This document shows, piece by piece, positions 50,215-62,413 of a stretch of DNA of 64,000 bases. Source of the DNA: Dromaius novaehollandiae (Eukaryota; Chordata; Aves; Casuariiformes; Dromaiidae); NCBI RefSeq assembly GCF_036370855.1, contig NC_088117.1, positions 6,324,001-6,388,000 of the forward strand. Direction: 5' to 3'. Under the pieces are notes generated by a model, which did no database searches, was not told where the DNA came from, and saw only the letters and a program-made list of their open reading frames with translations. Positions within the stretch are counted from its first letter, which is position 1, and the number at the start of each line of letters is the position of its first letter. A program made the translations under genes and the position numbers.

Positions 50215-51030
50215 CTGCAAGTGGAAACAGGAAAGTATTAGCGTCACATAGCCGCACAGGTTCTTCAATGTTGGCATCATATTAGGGCCACAGTGTTCTG
50301 GAGGGTATATATAAGGCAGAGCTCTCAGAACATTCATGCTCTGCTTCTGGCATCTGTGAGCTATTCCAGTCTACTTCTGGAGTTTATTTTACATCTGCTG
50401 TTTACTTCTTCAGTGGAGAACAAAAACCCTCTAAGAAATAGCTACGAGGTAGGGAATGATCATCTCAATTCTCTCTCTTCACACTGTTCTAAGAGCAGAG
50501 ACACGCTCAGCCTCCTGCCAAGGTTCCCATCAGTGTGGCAGGGAGAAAGTTCAGCCATGGAAACAGCAGGGAATGGAGCTGACAGAGCCATGCCAGAGGC
50601 TGAAGTGCCATCAGACATTACAGGTCAGCACAACTCCTAGGCTGAGGCTAGGCAGCAGCTCCTCTCCATATCATTGACAATCCCCCCACTCACCAAAAAC
50701 AGCCTTTGAATGGATTGGGGCAAAACAAGTAGCAACCTCTGCTTATGGTGCAGAGAGCAATAAAAGCAGAAAAGACCATAGAAGCCAGGGTGCACTGAGA
50801 TGAAGCTGCTTGAATGGCTTCTCCTTTAAAAATGCTGTTAATTAACCCCCTCTTACAGCCTCTCCCCTTAACAAGCAGCCACACTTGCCCACTCCCAGGA
50901 CCCACCACTCCCATAATTGCTATTTCAGTGCCATCACCTCCGCGTTCTGCAGCCCTGAAACAACCCTAATGAATGACACCATAACCCACGTTCGGGTTTT
51001 GTATAACTCCCTTGCCACATTGCATTTCTG

Positions 51031-51051
51031 CCCCCCCCCCCCCCCCCCCCC
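51031..51051. repeat. C21 homopolymer in the BRINP1 last intron
   Basis: Twenty-one C on the plus strand, hence G21 in the BRINP1 pre-mRNA strand, a possible G-quadruplex about 0.8 kb before the terminal exon in transcript direction. Confidence 0.85.
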
Positions 51052-51399
51052 GCTTTCCCTACCCCCCGGGAAATCTCAGCACAGCGATTCCTTTCTCAGC
51101 AGTCTTCACCAGAACGCCTTGTTCAGCCGCCTCGCTGCCTCCCCTCCGCCTCCCCCCAGCTAATGAATACTTCATTGTCTCCTCTGGGCAAAAAGTTCTT
51201 GGTAGCACTGCAGTGAGAGGACTGGCTAATGACAAATTAGGATTCAGTCCCTGTAGAATGGGAGGAGTGATTACGGACAGAGGCTCTCAGAGCTGGATTA
51301 GTGAAATTCATGGCACCTGCATAGCCTGACCTCCGAATAATCATTAAGCTGTAGGCTGTATCAAAGAAGGCATTAAATGATACAGCAGCAAAGAACAGC

Positions 51400-51720
51400 A
51401 AGATGATTAGGGGGAGGGAGTGAGTGGAGGGATGAGAGTATAAAACAGAGGAAAGAGCTAGAAGCAAAGAAATAATCAAGGAGCAGAAGCAGAAAGGATA
51501 GAAGAAGAAAGAAGAAGAATATGCAGGTAAAAGGAAAAGTGAGAAATACAGGAGGAACAGGGATGGAGAAAGGGGGAAAACTAACACAACAGCAATAAGC
51601 AGGATACAGAGCACTGGCAGGAAAGAAAAGAGAAAGTACAGAGGAAGGAAGAGAAAGAAATTGAGTGAGAGGAAAAAACTGAGAAGGATAGAATGAGGAA
51701 AAAAGAAGTGATTTAGTAGG
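51400..51720 (+). repeat. purine-rich low-complexity block in the BRINP1 last intron
   Basis: A/G-rich on the plus strand (GAAGAAGAAAGAAGAAGAAT and similar). The 189-residue minus ORF across it is a run of Phe/Leu/Ser from the pyrimidine strand and is not a gene. In the BRINP1 transcript this is a long pyrimidine tract. Confidence 0.8.
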
Positions 51721-53650
51721 AAAACTGTGAAGCCTTGGATTTGTGAAGGGACAATTTTCTGCTCCCCTGTGGTACAGAGCTGCTGGGGTCTCTGTCTCCT
51801 ATTCACAGCTAAGAGGAGCTCTCCTGCAAGTGGAAAAGACAGAGGGAGGCCAGGGAGCTTGGGAACAAGGCACCAGCCTCTATAAATACCTGCTGTAGAG
51901 AGAGGTGGTGACAGCTGAGCCTGGTCTCTAGCAATAGTGCATAGGACACCTCCTGGTTTCTAGGACAGCCCTGCTTCAGAGGGGAGGGGACACCTCAGTG
52001 TGACTGCAAAACAGGTTGCTGACAGCAATGAGCACTTTCAAAACCAGCCTCTGGGGGACTGAGTTTGCCTTTTGCTTGCAGGTGAATTTCTGCTTGCTTC
52101 TTCTGCAATAAAATTATTTTTTTAGCCCATGTAAAGCTTTGCAACTCCTGTTTGGAAAGCCAGCCAAGTGGGTTTCAGTTTAGCAAGGCACCCCGATTCC
52201 AGTTTTGACTCTCCCAAGAGTGCTGTGAGCCCACCTTGATTCCCTGGGGGGCTTCTTTTAAAGAAGGCTGGACTCTCTGCTACTAACCTAAGCACAAAGC
52301 TGAAGGAATGATGAACAGGGGGAGAGTGAAGTAAAACCAAAGCAAGCCCCTGGCTATGCGCATACTGACTGCCTGGGTTTAGTGGGGGACAGGGAATGCT
52401 CAAGTGAAGCACAAGGTTCCTGCATGCTGCCTCTTTCCGTGATGTGGATTGGTGACAACAGTGCAAAACCAGAGGTTGCCTTGAAGGGAACAGCCACTGC
52501 AGCTGCAAGCTGTGTTCCTAGCTCCCACCTACACTGTAATTTCTACTATGATGAGAGCAGGGGAAAGCCCACCGACACCAGGGAAGGAACGGCTGATGCA
52601 GCAGGCTGGGACTGCAGACAGAAGGTAGAGGTCCAGCTCAGTGATGTGCCCTCTCTGCATCCCAACCCCTCTCCATGTGGTAAGGATATTTTCCTGATTC
52701 CCATAGCTTTTTCCAAGGTTACATTTGTTGCCCTTTGTGGGACTGGGCTTCTGGATGAGGTGGGCATGGTTGTATTAGGCCTCAAGGTGGTTTCTGAGGT
52801 AGGTTTGACTAGGAAGTCAGCAATGTCAGTGGTGCGCCTGTCTGCACATACTGCCACCGCTTTACTGTGGCTGTAAATAGCCACGTGCAGCTGCACATGC
52901 AAATGACAGTCAAACACACACTGAACAAATACCATACGTAGATCTCAATTCCAGCTGTGTGCAACTGAATGCGACTCTCCCAATTTCCATATGCACTCGC
53001 TGATGCACAGAAGGAGTCTCAATATATTTGTGCAGTGCTGGCTTGATGCTGTGCTCTCTGAGACAGGTTTTACATGTTGGTAATGCCACTGAGTTCTTGG
53101 GACAAGGCCTGCCAGGGTCTGGAGCCTTGCTACACATGGCAAAACTTGATCTGCGTGAATATTTATTTGTATAGGTGCAGCTATCCCAGGAGGGTGGCTG
53201 CAGCTGCAGTCCCTACCCTGTATGGGCTCTGGATTCAGTAGTGGTTGTGCAGACCCAATCTTTCCTCATCTGCCCACGTTGCAGCTGGATCTGACCCTGC
53301 AATATATGATGCTAATAAATCACTACAATACAGAAGTATTAAGGACCACCGTGAAAAGAAGACAAACAGAAATAAATCAGCACAGAAGAAGTTACTTGGA
53401 TACCCTGTACAGCAGGAGACCCCCAAAAATTAGTCAGCTCACCGTATCCTAGTCCAGCTGGTGTGCTCTGTCTTAGAAATAAAAAAGTCTTGCTATCCTT
53501 CCCTCCTTGTCTTATCCTAACAGTTGGCAGAGCAAAACAAGAAAGGAGTCTCAGCTAAGATCTTGCAATTGAAATTAGTAATTTTCCTGTTCCCCAGATC
53601 AGCTTCGTGGAGGAAGGATGGGAGGACATCAAGATAAAGAGGGTTTTTTC

Positions 53651-53681
53651 GTGTGTGTGTGTGAGAGTGTGTGTGTGTGTG
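53651..53681. repeat. (TG)n microsatellite with GAGA interruption
   Basis: GTGTGTGTGTGTGAGAGTGT followed by more GT units. Confidence 0.9.
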
Positions 53682-54700
53682 GTAGCATTCAACAAAGGAA
53701 CAAGTAGGACAAAAATGAAAAAAAGAAGGCTACCTACCATCTGCTGATGGCAGCAGTAAAGGACGTAATTAAATGAAAATGCAGAATCCAGGGCAGAGCT
53801 GGGCATCGGCTACAAACATGACAATGGGAAGTGTGATTAAGTGACAGAGAGGAAGAGTGGTATAAATTACCCATTTTATCTTGCAACTGGGACAGGATAA
53901 GAATATATGCAGGGCCAGTCACTGCGCTTCAGCTGACAGGAGGTAACTTCTTAAAACACACGCCCTTGATGGCTCCAAGTTATGTGAATATAACCAAGAG
54001 GAGTCAGGGCAGAAGGAAGCTAGAAAGACCCACTGTTTAAAAGCTGAAAGTTAGTAGCGAAGTCATTGGTTTTAATTTTCATTATTTTCTTCCATTATGG
54101 AGACATTATTTTCTCTTCTCTCCCCTTCCTGACTTCCCGTGGAAGTCAAACCCTATTCCAGAAGTTCTAGTGTGATTCTTAAAGGACAAATATCACTGCA
54201 AAGGTTATTTTCCCTAATGTTTGCTACCCCTGCCAGTTCAAAGTATAAGGTAGCAGAGCAGGTGAAATAAAAGAAGGAAAACTATGTCTTCAAAGGTCAC
54301 TGTCAAGCAGTTTTGCATTCAAATTTAAAAATTGGTAATCCAAACTGCAGTGAAAAAAATGACTTTCAGTCAGGGCTATGAGTGAGAGTTAAGTTGAATT
54401 AGTTTCTTGTTGCTCACAGGAGACATGATCCCTTGGCAATGCCAGGAACTGGGAGCCCGGTATTAATGCAGAGCTGTTTCTCCATTTAAAAGGCATCTGT
54501 TGTGACAAAAATGTTTCACAAGACAGTGCTGGGATTCCAGACCGGAAGAGGAGGTTAGCCATACAGAAGGGTGATTTGGATTTATGAAGAATTTTCCTTC
54601 CTTCTGAATTATCATCCCTCAAGGTTAATCAGATCTGGGGAGAGGAAGAAGCTGGTGGGTATATTTTTGCTATAGATGGTACCTGAGCTGATTTAAAAAG

Positions 54701-54723
54701 AAAAAACAAACAAACAAACAAAA
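54701..54723. repeat. (CAAA)n simple repeat
   Basis: AAAAAACAAACAAACAAACA, about four units after an A run. Confidence 0.85.
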
Positions 54724-56104
54724 GCCAACCAGCAGAACAGATACTTTTTTTAAAAGTTCAAGAAAAGAGGTAGGGATTTCACAACTTTTCCTTTGCTAGC
54801 TCACCTCTTACTTTTTAACCAACACTAGCTGCTGTGGGACACCTTTGGGCTTTCTGCGTGGAGCAGTGAAGTACGCACTGCAATTCTCATTCTCAGCAGC
54901 TGTGAGATGTATTCTTAGCTAATGACAATAACGCTGGAGCCCAGAACAGATTCCCCTGTCTCTCCCATCCTTTGGGTGTTATTTATATTTTATATCCAGA
55001 GTTTTAAAATACGACTATAGGTGCTCATTCAACAGTGAAGCTTTAACTACTAAAGAGTGGTTTCTTTTTTAAACCAACAAACTTGCCTGCAAAGAGTTGC
55101 TTTTAAGCAAAAGCAGTGCAGAGCAAATCTATTTTAAATTATATATATATATTTTTTTTCTTGGCTCTTACAAAAGGTCATGGAGAATCATCCTAATTAC
55201 CAAAATCCTTATTCTTTCTTTCCTTTAGAAACACCACCTCTTGCTTTCCCTGAGGGCAATCAACGGCAGTCCTATTTCTCTCTTTTTAACATTGCTTTTG
55301 AATATATAATGTAGTCTTACTATTATGTGTATTAAAGAGAGAGAGAGGCTTGCTCTTAATAGAACCTTTCCATCCTTTCAAAGCCACTGGCATGCTTGAT
55401 AAGCGTCTGTCGTTCTGTACAGTATCAATTAAAAAATTAGAGTATTTCCAAGCCCCGTGGAAAGAACGATGAAACGCATACCTTTTCTGCTACGTATCTG
55501 TCTACTGAGCCCCTCCCCTGACTACCTACAAATGCAGAATGACAGATAAGAGAAGAAATGATAATATGCCTGGTGGTGTTGACTTAAACAAATCAAGCAC
55601 ATCAGTCAGTTAAAAAAAATAGCTGCTATCATCCGTTTAGTCCTCCTTCCCCCAGATTTTATAGTATTAGTTGGAGGCTCCTTTTCTGCCTGGCTGGCTT
55701 TTTAAAATAGAAAAGAAACACTAAAGACATATTTATCTGAAAGCTTTGCAGCAACATGGTTGGCTGGATATCTGCTAGCTGCTGCGTCACTTTGTTGTTG
55801 TGGCACGTCTCAAAATACTGCTTGTGGCTCCTCCACCAGCTGGCTCGTTTTTAGCAGCTTGGCCAATTGGCAGGAATGGTCCAATTTCAGGAAGTTCTCC
55901 AAAGACTTTCTTTCATAATCTCTTAAACTTAATAGATATTGCTCCTCACCCATAATAACTCCACCAGATCTTTGTCCAGCAACATGAAAATGCTTGGTAG
56001 TTAAAGAGATCTTAAGCCCTGGAAGAGTTTCCTGAGCTGCACAGTGGCTAAATCAAACTCAGCCTCTTTAGTATCCAGTGGGCAGGATGATAACAGGAGA
56101 CACT

Positions 56105-56124
56105 AGTCAGTCAGCTGACTGACT
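56105..56124. other. perfect 20-bp palindrome with central CAGCTG E-box
   Basis: AGTCAGTCAGCTGACTGACT equals its own reverse complement. It lies in the BRINP1 last intron, about 0.84 kb from the linker exon. It may be a chance palindrome or a bHLH site. Confidence 0.9.
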
Positions 56125-56966
56125 CTCTCTTGAGCCTGAATATTGAGCTAATAAAGGGGATGAAAAAGCAGTTCCTCTGCAAATGTTAACCTGGCCAGAC
56201 TTTTCCCGGCAAAGCATGGAAGAGGAGGCACTTGGACTCATTTTTTCCAAGGTTTTGAGTGTCACTTGGTTCCAGACAATATAGAAAGAAATGTCAAAAA
56301 ATGTTTGTTAAAATCCACAGATAATCTCCAAAACAGGCCTAAAAGCAGCTGCAGGACAGGGCTGTGATGAGGTGACTACTGGATACCAATAGTTACTTTA
56401 GCTGTAATGGAAAACCTATTCTCTCCATCTGTAATAACATTGCTAGGATTGGTCAGTGCAGGTTTGCAGGTTCACACTGCATTTTGTAGAAGAGAGAAGG
56501 TCTAGCCCAAGTGAAGCCAAGGCTTCTCCTTGAAGCACAACCCAAAAACAAGTTGAAGTGTCTTATGCTTTATATTTGCACTTTAACAGCAAATAGATGC
56601 TTAAAGCTTGGCTATGGTATGTGATGCAAGACTTTCTAAAAAGGAGCTTAGTCAGCTTGGCTGTCTGACATCAGCCCTGTAACATCCTTGCAGGGTGCTA
56701 CGGGATATGTGGGTGCCCTTCAGCTGGGTAGGTATGGCCAAGCAGGAGAGATGTGGCTGTGCTTGAGTTCATGGTAAAGGCTACTTAAATCTCCAGCATT
56801 CTCAACCCTCTCCCGGACTTTACCATTTGTCCCCAAACCTCCATATTAGTACACCCTAAAGCCAAACAGTTTGGCTGTGAGGAGGGTTTATGTTCAAGCC
56901 CAGGCTGATGTGACCCCCATCAGTCACCCATCACACCACGCTATCCCGGATGACGGATGAAGGTAC

Positions 56967-57189
56967 CTTTCTCTAGGCAGCTGGTGGTTAGGGTTGTGCC
57001 GACACCGGACACTGAGGCCAAAGAGTTTGCGGGCAGTGCGCTGGATCTTCTGGCGCTGGGCTTCCAGGGAGCTTTGCAGGAGCTTGTACCGGTTCTGAAG
57101 ATCCCAGTCATTCCCCCAGTGCTGGTGGATGCTCCCAATGGTCAGAAAGTGGTTGCTAGGTAGCCTTTTCATGAAGGATTTAAACTCAT
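56967..57189 (-). CDS. BRINP1: BRINP1 penultimate coding exon (about residues 308-382)
   Basis: This 223-nt exon encodes a conserved, largely helical linker between the EGF-like segment and the C-terminal Cys-rich region. It reads [20 protein letters not shown], then [20 protein letters not shown], a stretch rich in Gln, Arg and Lys, [20 protein letters not shown]. The acceptor AG is at 57191-57190 on the minus strand. The exon begins with two bases (AT) that complete an Asp codon started by G at the end of the previous exon. It ends with AG, which joins G of the last exon to make Arg, and the donor GT is at 56966-56965. The phases match both neighbours exactly, so the exon call rests on more than similarity. 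It lacks its own start and stop because it is internal. I know of no separate catalytic role for this part. Confidence 0.95.
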
Positions 57190-57946
57190 CTGGAACACAC
57201 AAGTATGTGGAGGAAGAGAGTGATCCGAACTATAATGAAGTTACAAAGCTTTTCATTAGCAGAATGGAGGAACAGCAATGATGTGCAAGGCCATCAGTGC
57301 TCTGTTAAAGGGCGCTGATGCCCATTAACTTACTGGTTTGTCATTCTCCCCCAGGAAGCCCCCTAATTCCATGTCTGTTGCTGCTCCCGTATGGGAAACG
57401 AAACCCAAAAAAATATTAGGGTGAAACAATATGGTTAATGTGTACAGGGTGGAGACAAAAAGAGAACAAATTCCCTGAAGCATAGGATTATAGTCTAGGG
57501 GTTATGAATAAGAAAACAGGGAATTGTAATTATTGTCAGTTAAAGAGTTCTTATTTAAATTGTTTTTCAGCTGCTACTAAAATGCCATTTGTTGTTCAAG
57601 TCAAATGATTGTGGCTGTGTCATTAAAAGGAAAAAAAAAGCGCAAAAAAGCTTAAGAAAATCCCCAAAGGAAGGGTTTGGATTGTGTTAAAATGTCCTGC
57701 TTTCTCATTTTTTAAAAAGAGCATTCTGATTCTTCATTTGAAGTTAAATGGGTTGCTTTATGTAACAATGAAAATAAAATAAAATGGCTTTCAGGTCTAA
57801 AATCAGAATAAAATATGTCAATTTTAGCAAAAGGAAAAATCTAATTGATCCATAAATGTGTTGTTAAATGCTGTTTTGTGATCACTTTATTTCTGTTTGA
57901 TTTTGTTTGTGAATGGAAAAGCACTATGTAGGGTTTTTCTTTTTCT

Positions 57947-57969
57947 GTGCGTGTGTATGTGTGTGTGTG
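57947..57969. repeat. (TG)n microsatellite
   Basis: GTGCGTGTGTATGTGTGTGT, imperfect TG repeat in a BRINP1 intron. Confidence 0.85.
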
Positions 57970-58149
57970 ACAGAACAGAAAATCTGGTACCATTTCTGTT
58001 TATGACCGTCCCTTTTGTCCTAACCGAGACTAGTTAGCTTAGACTCTGATTACCAGGCTGGGACATCTTCATAAGGAAAAGGCAGATGGTTCCACCTTTC
58101 ACAGGAGAAAATAACCTCATTTTTTGATACTAGAAAACTGCGTTTGACT

Positions 58150-58870
58150 GGGACCTTGAGAAATTCGAGGAGTCAGCCAGTGGAAACCTCATAAAGTGTA
58201 AAAAAGAGATCAAAGCTTGCATCAGGGCAGGACAACCCTGTGCATCAGTACACATTTGGAAACAACTGGCTGAAGAGCAGCCCTGCTGAGAAGGTCCTGG
58301 GGGTTACTACAGGCAACACTGTATTCTCATTGCAAATAAGCCAAATTGTGTACTGGTTGAGGAGGAGATAGTCCAACAGTTTGAGGGAAGTTTTCCCCTT
58401 TTCTTGGCACTATGGAGGCTGCACCTGGATTGCTCTGTTCGGTTTTAGGCCCCCACCAAATAAAATGTGGGTGTTGAGAACCTGGGGAAGACACAGCTGA
58501 GGGCCACAAGGCTGGTCACCAGCCCAGAGCACATGTCCTACGAGGGCAGGGGGAAGGAGCTGGGCTTGTTTAATCTGGTGAAGGGGAGGCCAAGGGGCAA
58601 TCTAATTAGAGCCCACGATTGCTAGAAAGGTAGTTGTAAGTATGAAGGAGAGATGCTCTTCTTATTCGAGACAGGTGATATAACAAGGGGAAATAGGCAC
58701 AAATTGCAGCTTGAGAAGTGGAAGTTCTGTATTGAAAATCTGCTTTACTTAGGGGTAATGCGGCACTGGAACAGAGAGCTGCAGAGAGGTCAAGGAATTT
58801 CTCATTTTAGACTCTGCTGGACAAAATGAGGGCTGGCCTGATCTAGTGTTGGTGATAGTCCCACTTCAAC
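58150..58870 (+). mobile_element. CR1-type LINE fragment, 3' part of the RT ORF and 3' end
   Basis: Running left to right this stretch follows the bird CR1 pattern. A segment beginning near GACCTTGAGAAATTCGAGGA is followed by 'GAACCTCATAAAG-like' and 'AACAACCC..CATCAGTACA-like' blocks. Then come CTGCTGAGAAGGTCCTGGGG, GAGGGCCACAAGGCTGGTCA, GGAAGGAGCTGGGCTTGTTT, AATCTGGTGAAGGGGAGGCC, GGGCACAAATTGCAGC-like and GCACTGGAACAGAGAGCTGC. It ends in the 'GGGCTGGCCTGATCTAGTG' type tail. It is diverged, lacks an open reading frame and is inactive. It lies in a BRINP1 intron antisense to the gene. CR1 is the main LINE of birds and also occurs in turtles and crocodilians. Confidence 0.9.
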
Positions 58871-60001
58871 TGAGACCTTTGCCTTGAGTCCCCCCCCCCC
58901 CATAAAAACCACAAATTACCCAAGTAGAAATGCAGCTGTTCTTTTCCTTTATCTGTGTTATTTTTCTTCCCTCTCTCATTTTCTTTTTATTTTTTCTACA
59001 TCCCATTTTCAGAAGCAAAAGAGGGATTTAAAAGGTGGGTATCTTCTAAAAAGAAAAAAAATCAATCTATAGTAGAGTTGGAGGAAACTAAAAGAGGTAA
59101 TTTGGAACCTATGGTACAAAGTTCAGTGAATTCACATGATTATATATATTTGCATGAAATATTTCCTATTGTTCAATGATCTGCAGTTCATACTTATGTA
59201 TGCATTAGTCACTAAGATCATTATATGGATGGGTAAATGGAGGTTCATGTCCTACTTGTTACCACAGCAAAACTGAGCACCTAAAAAAAAGTAATTATCA
59301 TTATTGCACTATCAAGATCCATGGGACGTCTGCTTGTCTCCTTTCTTCCCCAGAGATAACGGAGACTTTTTTTCCAGTCATCTCTTAGGTTTTCACCCTA
59401 TTTATAATGCTGCTTTCTGTGCCCTTCTCCTCCCCAAAAATGATTCTCTCCCGTTCAGTGGTCCTCTGAAACTATCATCATGTATAATTGCTTCTGTTGA
59501 CCATGCTGATTACTTCTGGTACCTTTCAGCAGTAAAAGCCTTGCATTTGCTTCCCGCCCCTTATAAATCAATTTCCTCAAAAGCCTGTTTGTGCAAAAGA
59601 CCAAGCTCTTTTCCCTCTGATGATGAATGTGCTACATTTTTCATAGAGACGGGTAAGGGAGAAATTTCAGTGCAGTGTGCAGATTTTGATACTGCAGTGC
59701 AACGTTGGGGGGAAAACAAATGAGCAAAGAAATCTGGCAAAATAACAGCTGAATGGGGTTGTTTTAGAAATGGGCAAAACATAGGGAAAAAGACTTGCCC
59801 AAAAGAGCAGTTTCTTCATTATTTATTTATATTTTAACAATCCCTGAAGAGCTCAACTGAGATTGTAGTTGCACCGTGTTAAGCCTTGTACTTTCCTGGG
59901 AATAGCTCATCCTTGACCCAGACAGTTTCCGCTTAACTTACGGGGCTGTGAGCATTTGTTGTCATTTTATCTATCTGCACAGCGAATGTTGCTGAGCGCT
60001 A

Positions 60002-60093
60002 GGACTACATCTCCCAGGCTGCACCGTGATGCCTCTTTTTTGCTGAGTCACTAGCTCCCAGCTGGGAGGGAGTCCCATGGCGGTGACTCAGCA
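60002..60093. promoter_or_regulatory. ZNF143-like motif followed by an inverted pair of NF-E2/MAF-type sites
   Basis: GGACTACATCTCCCAGGCTG with GCACCG after it resembles the SBF/ZNF143 consensus (ACTACAATTCCCAGAATGCA type). At 60041-60051 and 60083-60093 lie TGCTGAGTCAC and its exact reverse complement GTGACTCAGCA, each matching the NF-E2/MARE-type consensus TGCTGAGTCAY, with 31 bases between them. The cluster may be a regulatory element or the end of a repeat family carrying these words. It lies within a BRINP1 intron. Confidence 0.45.
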
Positions 60094-62385
60094 TGGTGGG
60101 TGGTGGTGGGCTGAGGAGCCCAGCCCGTGGAGAAGAGTGGTGGCACCACGGTGAAATGGCCAAGTCAGACATCTCTGCTTTGGAGATGAAACTTTCATTT
60201 TTCCAGTGCTTGTCTTCAGTTAAAAAAAAATTATATTTCCGTCAGAAAATATTAGAACTGCAAAAAAAAACCCCACACATGACTTTTAATCAAAAGGTCA
60301 TTTTAAAATCCAGAGTCACATTTCTGATGCAGATTTTTTTGGCCAGCCATACTAAAATGCCAAGACAGAATACGGCAGCGTTATTGTTCTCAATTTAACA
60401 GAAGCAGTGAAGCACAGAAGGACTACGAGAGAGCACCGGTTCACTGCAGCCTCCTTGACTTTGAAGGTCTATCCCAAATCACACCAACTTCTGATTTGCC
60501 CCTGCATGCTTTTTTCAAATTAACATAGGAATTCAACACAGATCAGAACCAGAATATAGATCTTTTAGGCTATTAGTGACTTCTTGCACAAATGGTATTT
60601 CACAGCACTCGTGCCTTTCACCTCATTTTATTGGAAAGGCTTTAAGATGTCATTAGAGGTTTATTTTTTGTTGCTCATTATGAAGCAAATCCTCCAGTCA
60701 TCTTGAATATTTATTAAAACAAAGAAGCAAAATACTAATACTATAGTCATCTTTGCTAGCAACTTTCATCTCAAAGGATAGGTTCATGCATCATGTAACA
60801 AAGTGATGAATGAGATGCAACAGCTTCTAACATAAAGATAATCACTCCATCTATTCCTGAAGAGCCTCCAGCCCTGGGTGGAATATGGCCACAGCGCAGC
60901 AGAGAATTGCACTGCAATGTGTCATTTTAAAATGGCATATGAAAAACACCCTCCGCTGTTGAAATCTCAAGGGAAGCAAGACTGGATATAATTATCTACC
61001 ACTGTCTTTGCCTATGTCAAATGCAACAAGTGCCCGGTGTAACAGTAAAATAATGACTGTGGGACTGGAATTCTTTTTCCACCATAGGGTTCTCATCTTC
61101 TAAGGGTCTGGCTTAGATCTCCTGAAAATGTAAAGGGGTTTGGTGACTGGTGGCCAACATGTGGCTCTTGAGCAGCTGATGTGAGATTCCCCTGCCAAAA
61201 CTAGTTAATAGTAATGCATAAGTAGTGTCGGAGTTGTGCTGACAGGCACTGCCAGTAATCTTAATCTGTGCAGTACTGTGCTAGCAGAGGCGTCCAAAAT
61301 CCATATTTCTGATGTGTATTGGGTATACCCACCCCAGACTGCTGTGTCTCTGTGGAAACACCCAGCAAATCCATTGACCTCTTCAGCTAGTGAGATACTG
61401 CTAGAAGTCCCCAAGGTCCATGACTCTCCGTAGTATGTGTCTTGTAGCTCTTGTCAAGATTGTCACCTGCCTTGTGCCATTAACTGCTACTCTGACTTGG
61501 CTCACCAAGCGCCAGGCAGACAGCGTGATCTAGACATAAAAATCCGTACAATGGCAGAAACACCAGCAGGGTCCACATACTGAAGTACGGAGCAGTCCTC
61601 CACAGCCCTTTGAGGGAACACCACAGGCCACCTATTTTGAACCATCAAGGAGCTTAGGGTGATCTTCAACATAAAGAAAGAAAATTCTGCTGGGAAGACT
61701 TCCAAAGAAGCATTTTCTTCAAGGCCTTGAATACAGCTAACTGTTCCCTTCCTCATAGTCTTCTTTCCTAACATGGGACCTGGACAATTTTGACAACAAT
61801 AATTAAAGAAAAAGTGTTGGAAAGGAACTGGCTAACACTAAGAGGTCAGCGTCAGGGCAGGGACAAGTTTTTGATTAAGTTCTGCTTAGTGCCCCTGTGG
61901 CTTCTGGGTAGGTAGACCACTTGCTAAAGGAAAAGATGCAATTGTACTGATACTATTGTATCTCAAAACCTTGAAAGTGGTGTTGCATAAGCATTACAGC
62001 ACGCCTACTATGGGCGTTACCAGCATCAAAGTGGAACAAATGTCACTGAAACACCCAGTGTTACACTGGGAGAAGATAAAGGCAGAAGAGAAATGTTCAC
62101 ACCAACAGACATCAGCACTGTAGGAGAGAGAAGTCACTTTCCCTTCTCATCTCTGTCTCAAATGAGGTGTCATCTGGCCTGTGCTCTTTCTCTGTGAATT
62201 GCCTTTCACCAAAGCAGAATAAATCATTCATGCAAATCTGAAAAGCAATTTCTGCATCATTCATATTGTGGAAGTTTCCCTGTAGGACCATTAAAGAGAC
62301 ATTCTGAGCTGGTTTGGTATGAAAAATCAGATTTTTAATCAAACAAATTTTTCCATGTAAGGTATCTCCTTACACATAGAATTAC

Positions 62386-62413
62386 GTGTGTGTGTGTGTG
62401 TGTGTGTGCGTGT
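62386..62413. repeat. (TG)n microsatellite
   Basis: GTGTGTGTGTGTGTGTGTGTG ending in GCGTGTTTG; about 180 bases from the donor site of the EGF-like exon. Confidence 0.9.

Larger units (their letters stand above)
50215..56966 (-). other. BRINP1: BRINP1 last intron (6752 bp)
   Basis: The intron is bounded by the donor GT at 56966-56965 and the acceptor AG at 50216-50215, which is preceded by a pyrimidine-rich stretch (TTTCCTGTTTCCACTTGCAG). It contains a C21 run, a purine-rich block at 51400-51720, a TG microsatellite, a CAAA repeat, an AT/T tract near 55140 and a perfect palindrome at 56105. No coding potential was recognised in it. Confidence 0.9.

Noticed and set aside
51237..51806. 189-residue minus ORF rich in Phe, Leu and Ser that looks like membrane segments
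   Set aside because: It is translated from the pyrimidine strand of a purine-rich low-complexity block.
59304..59723. 139-residue plus ORF in a BRINP1 intron
   Set aside because: No domain, antisense within an intron, no splice support.
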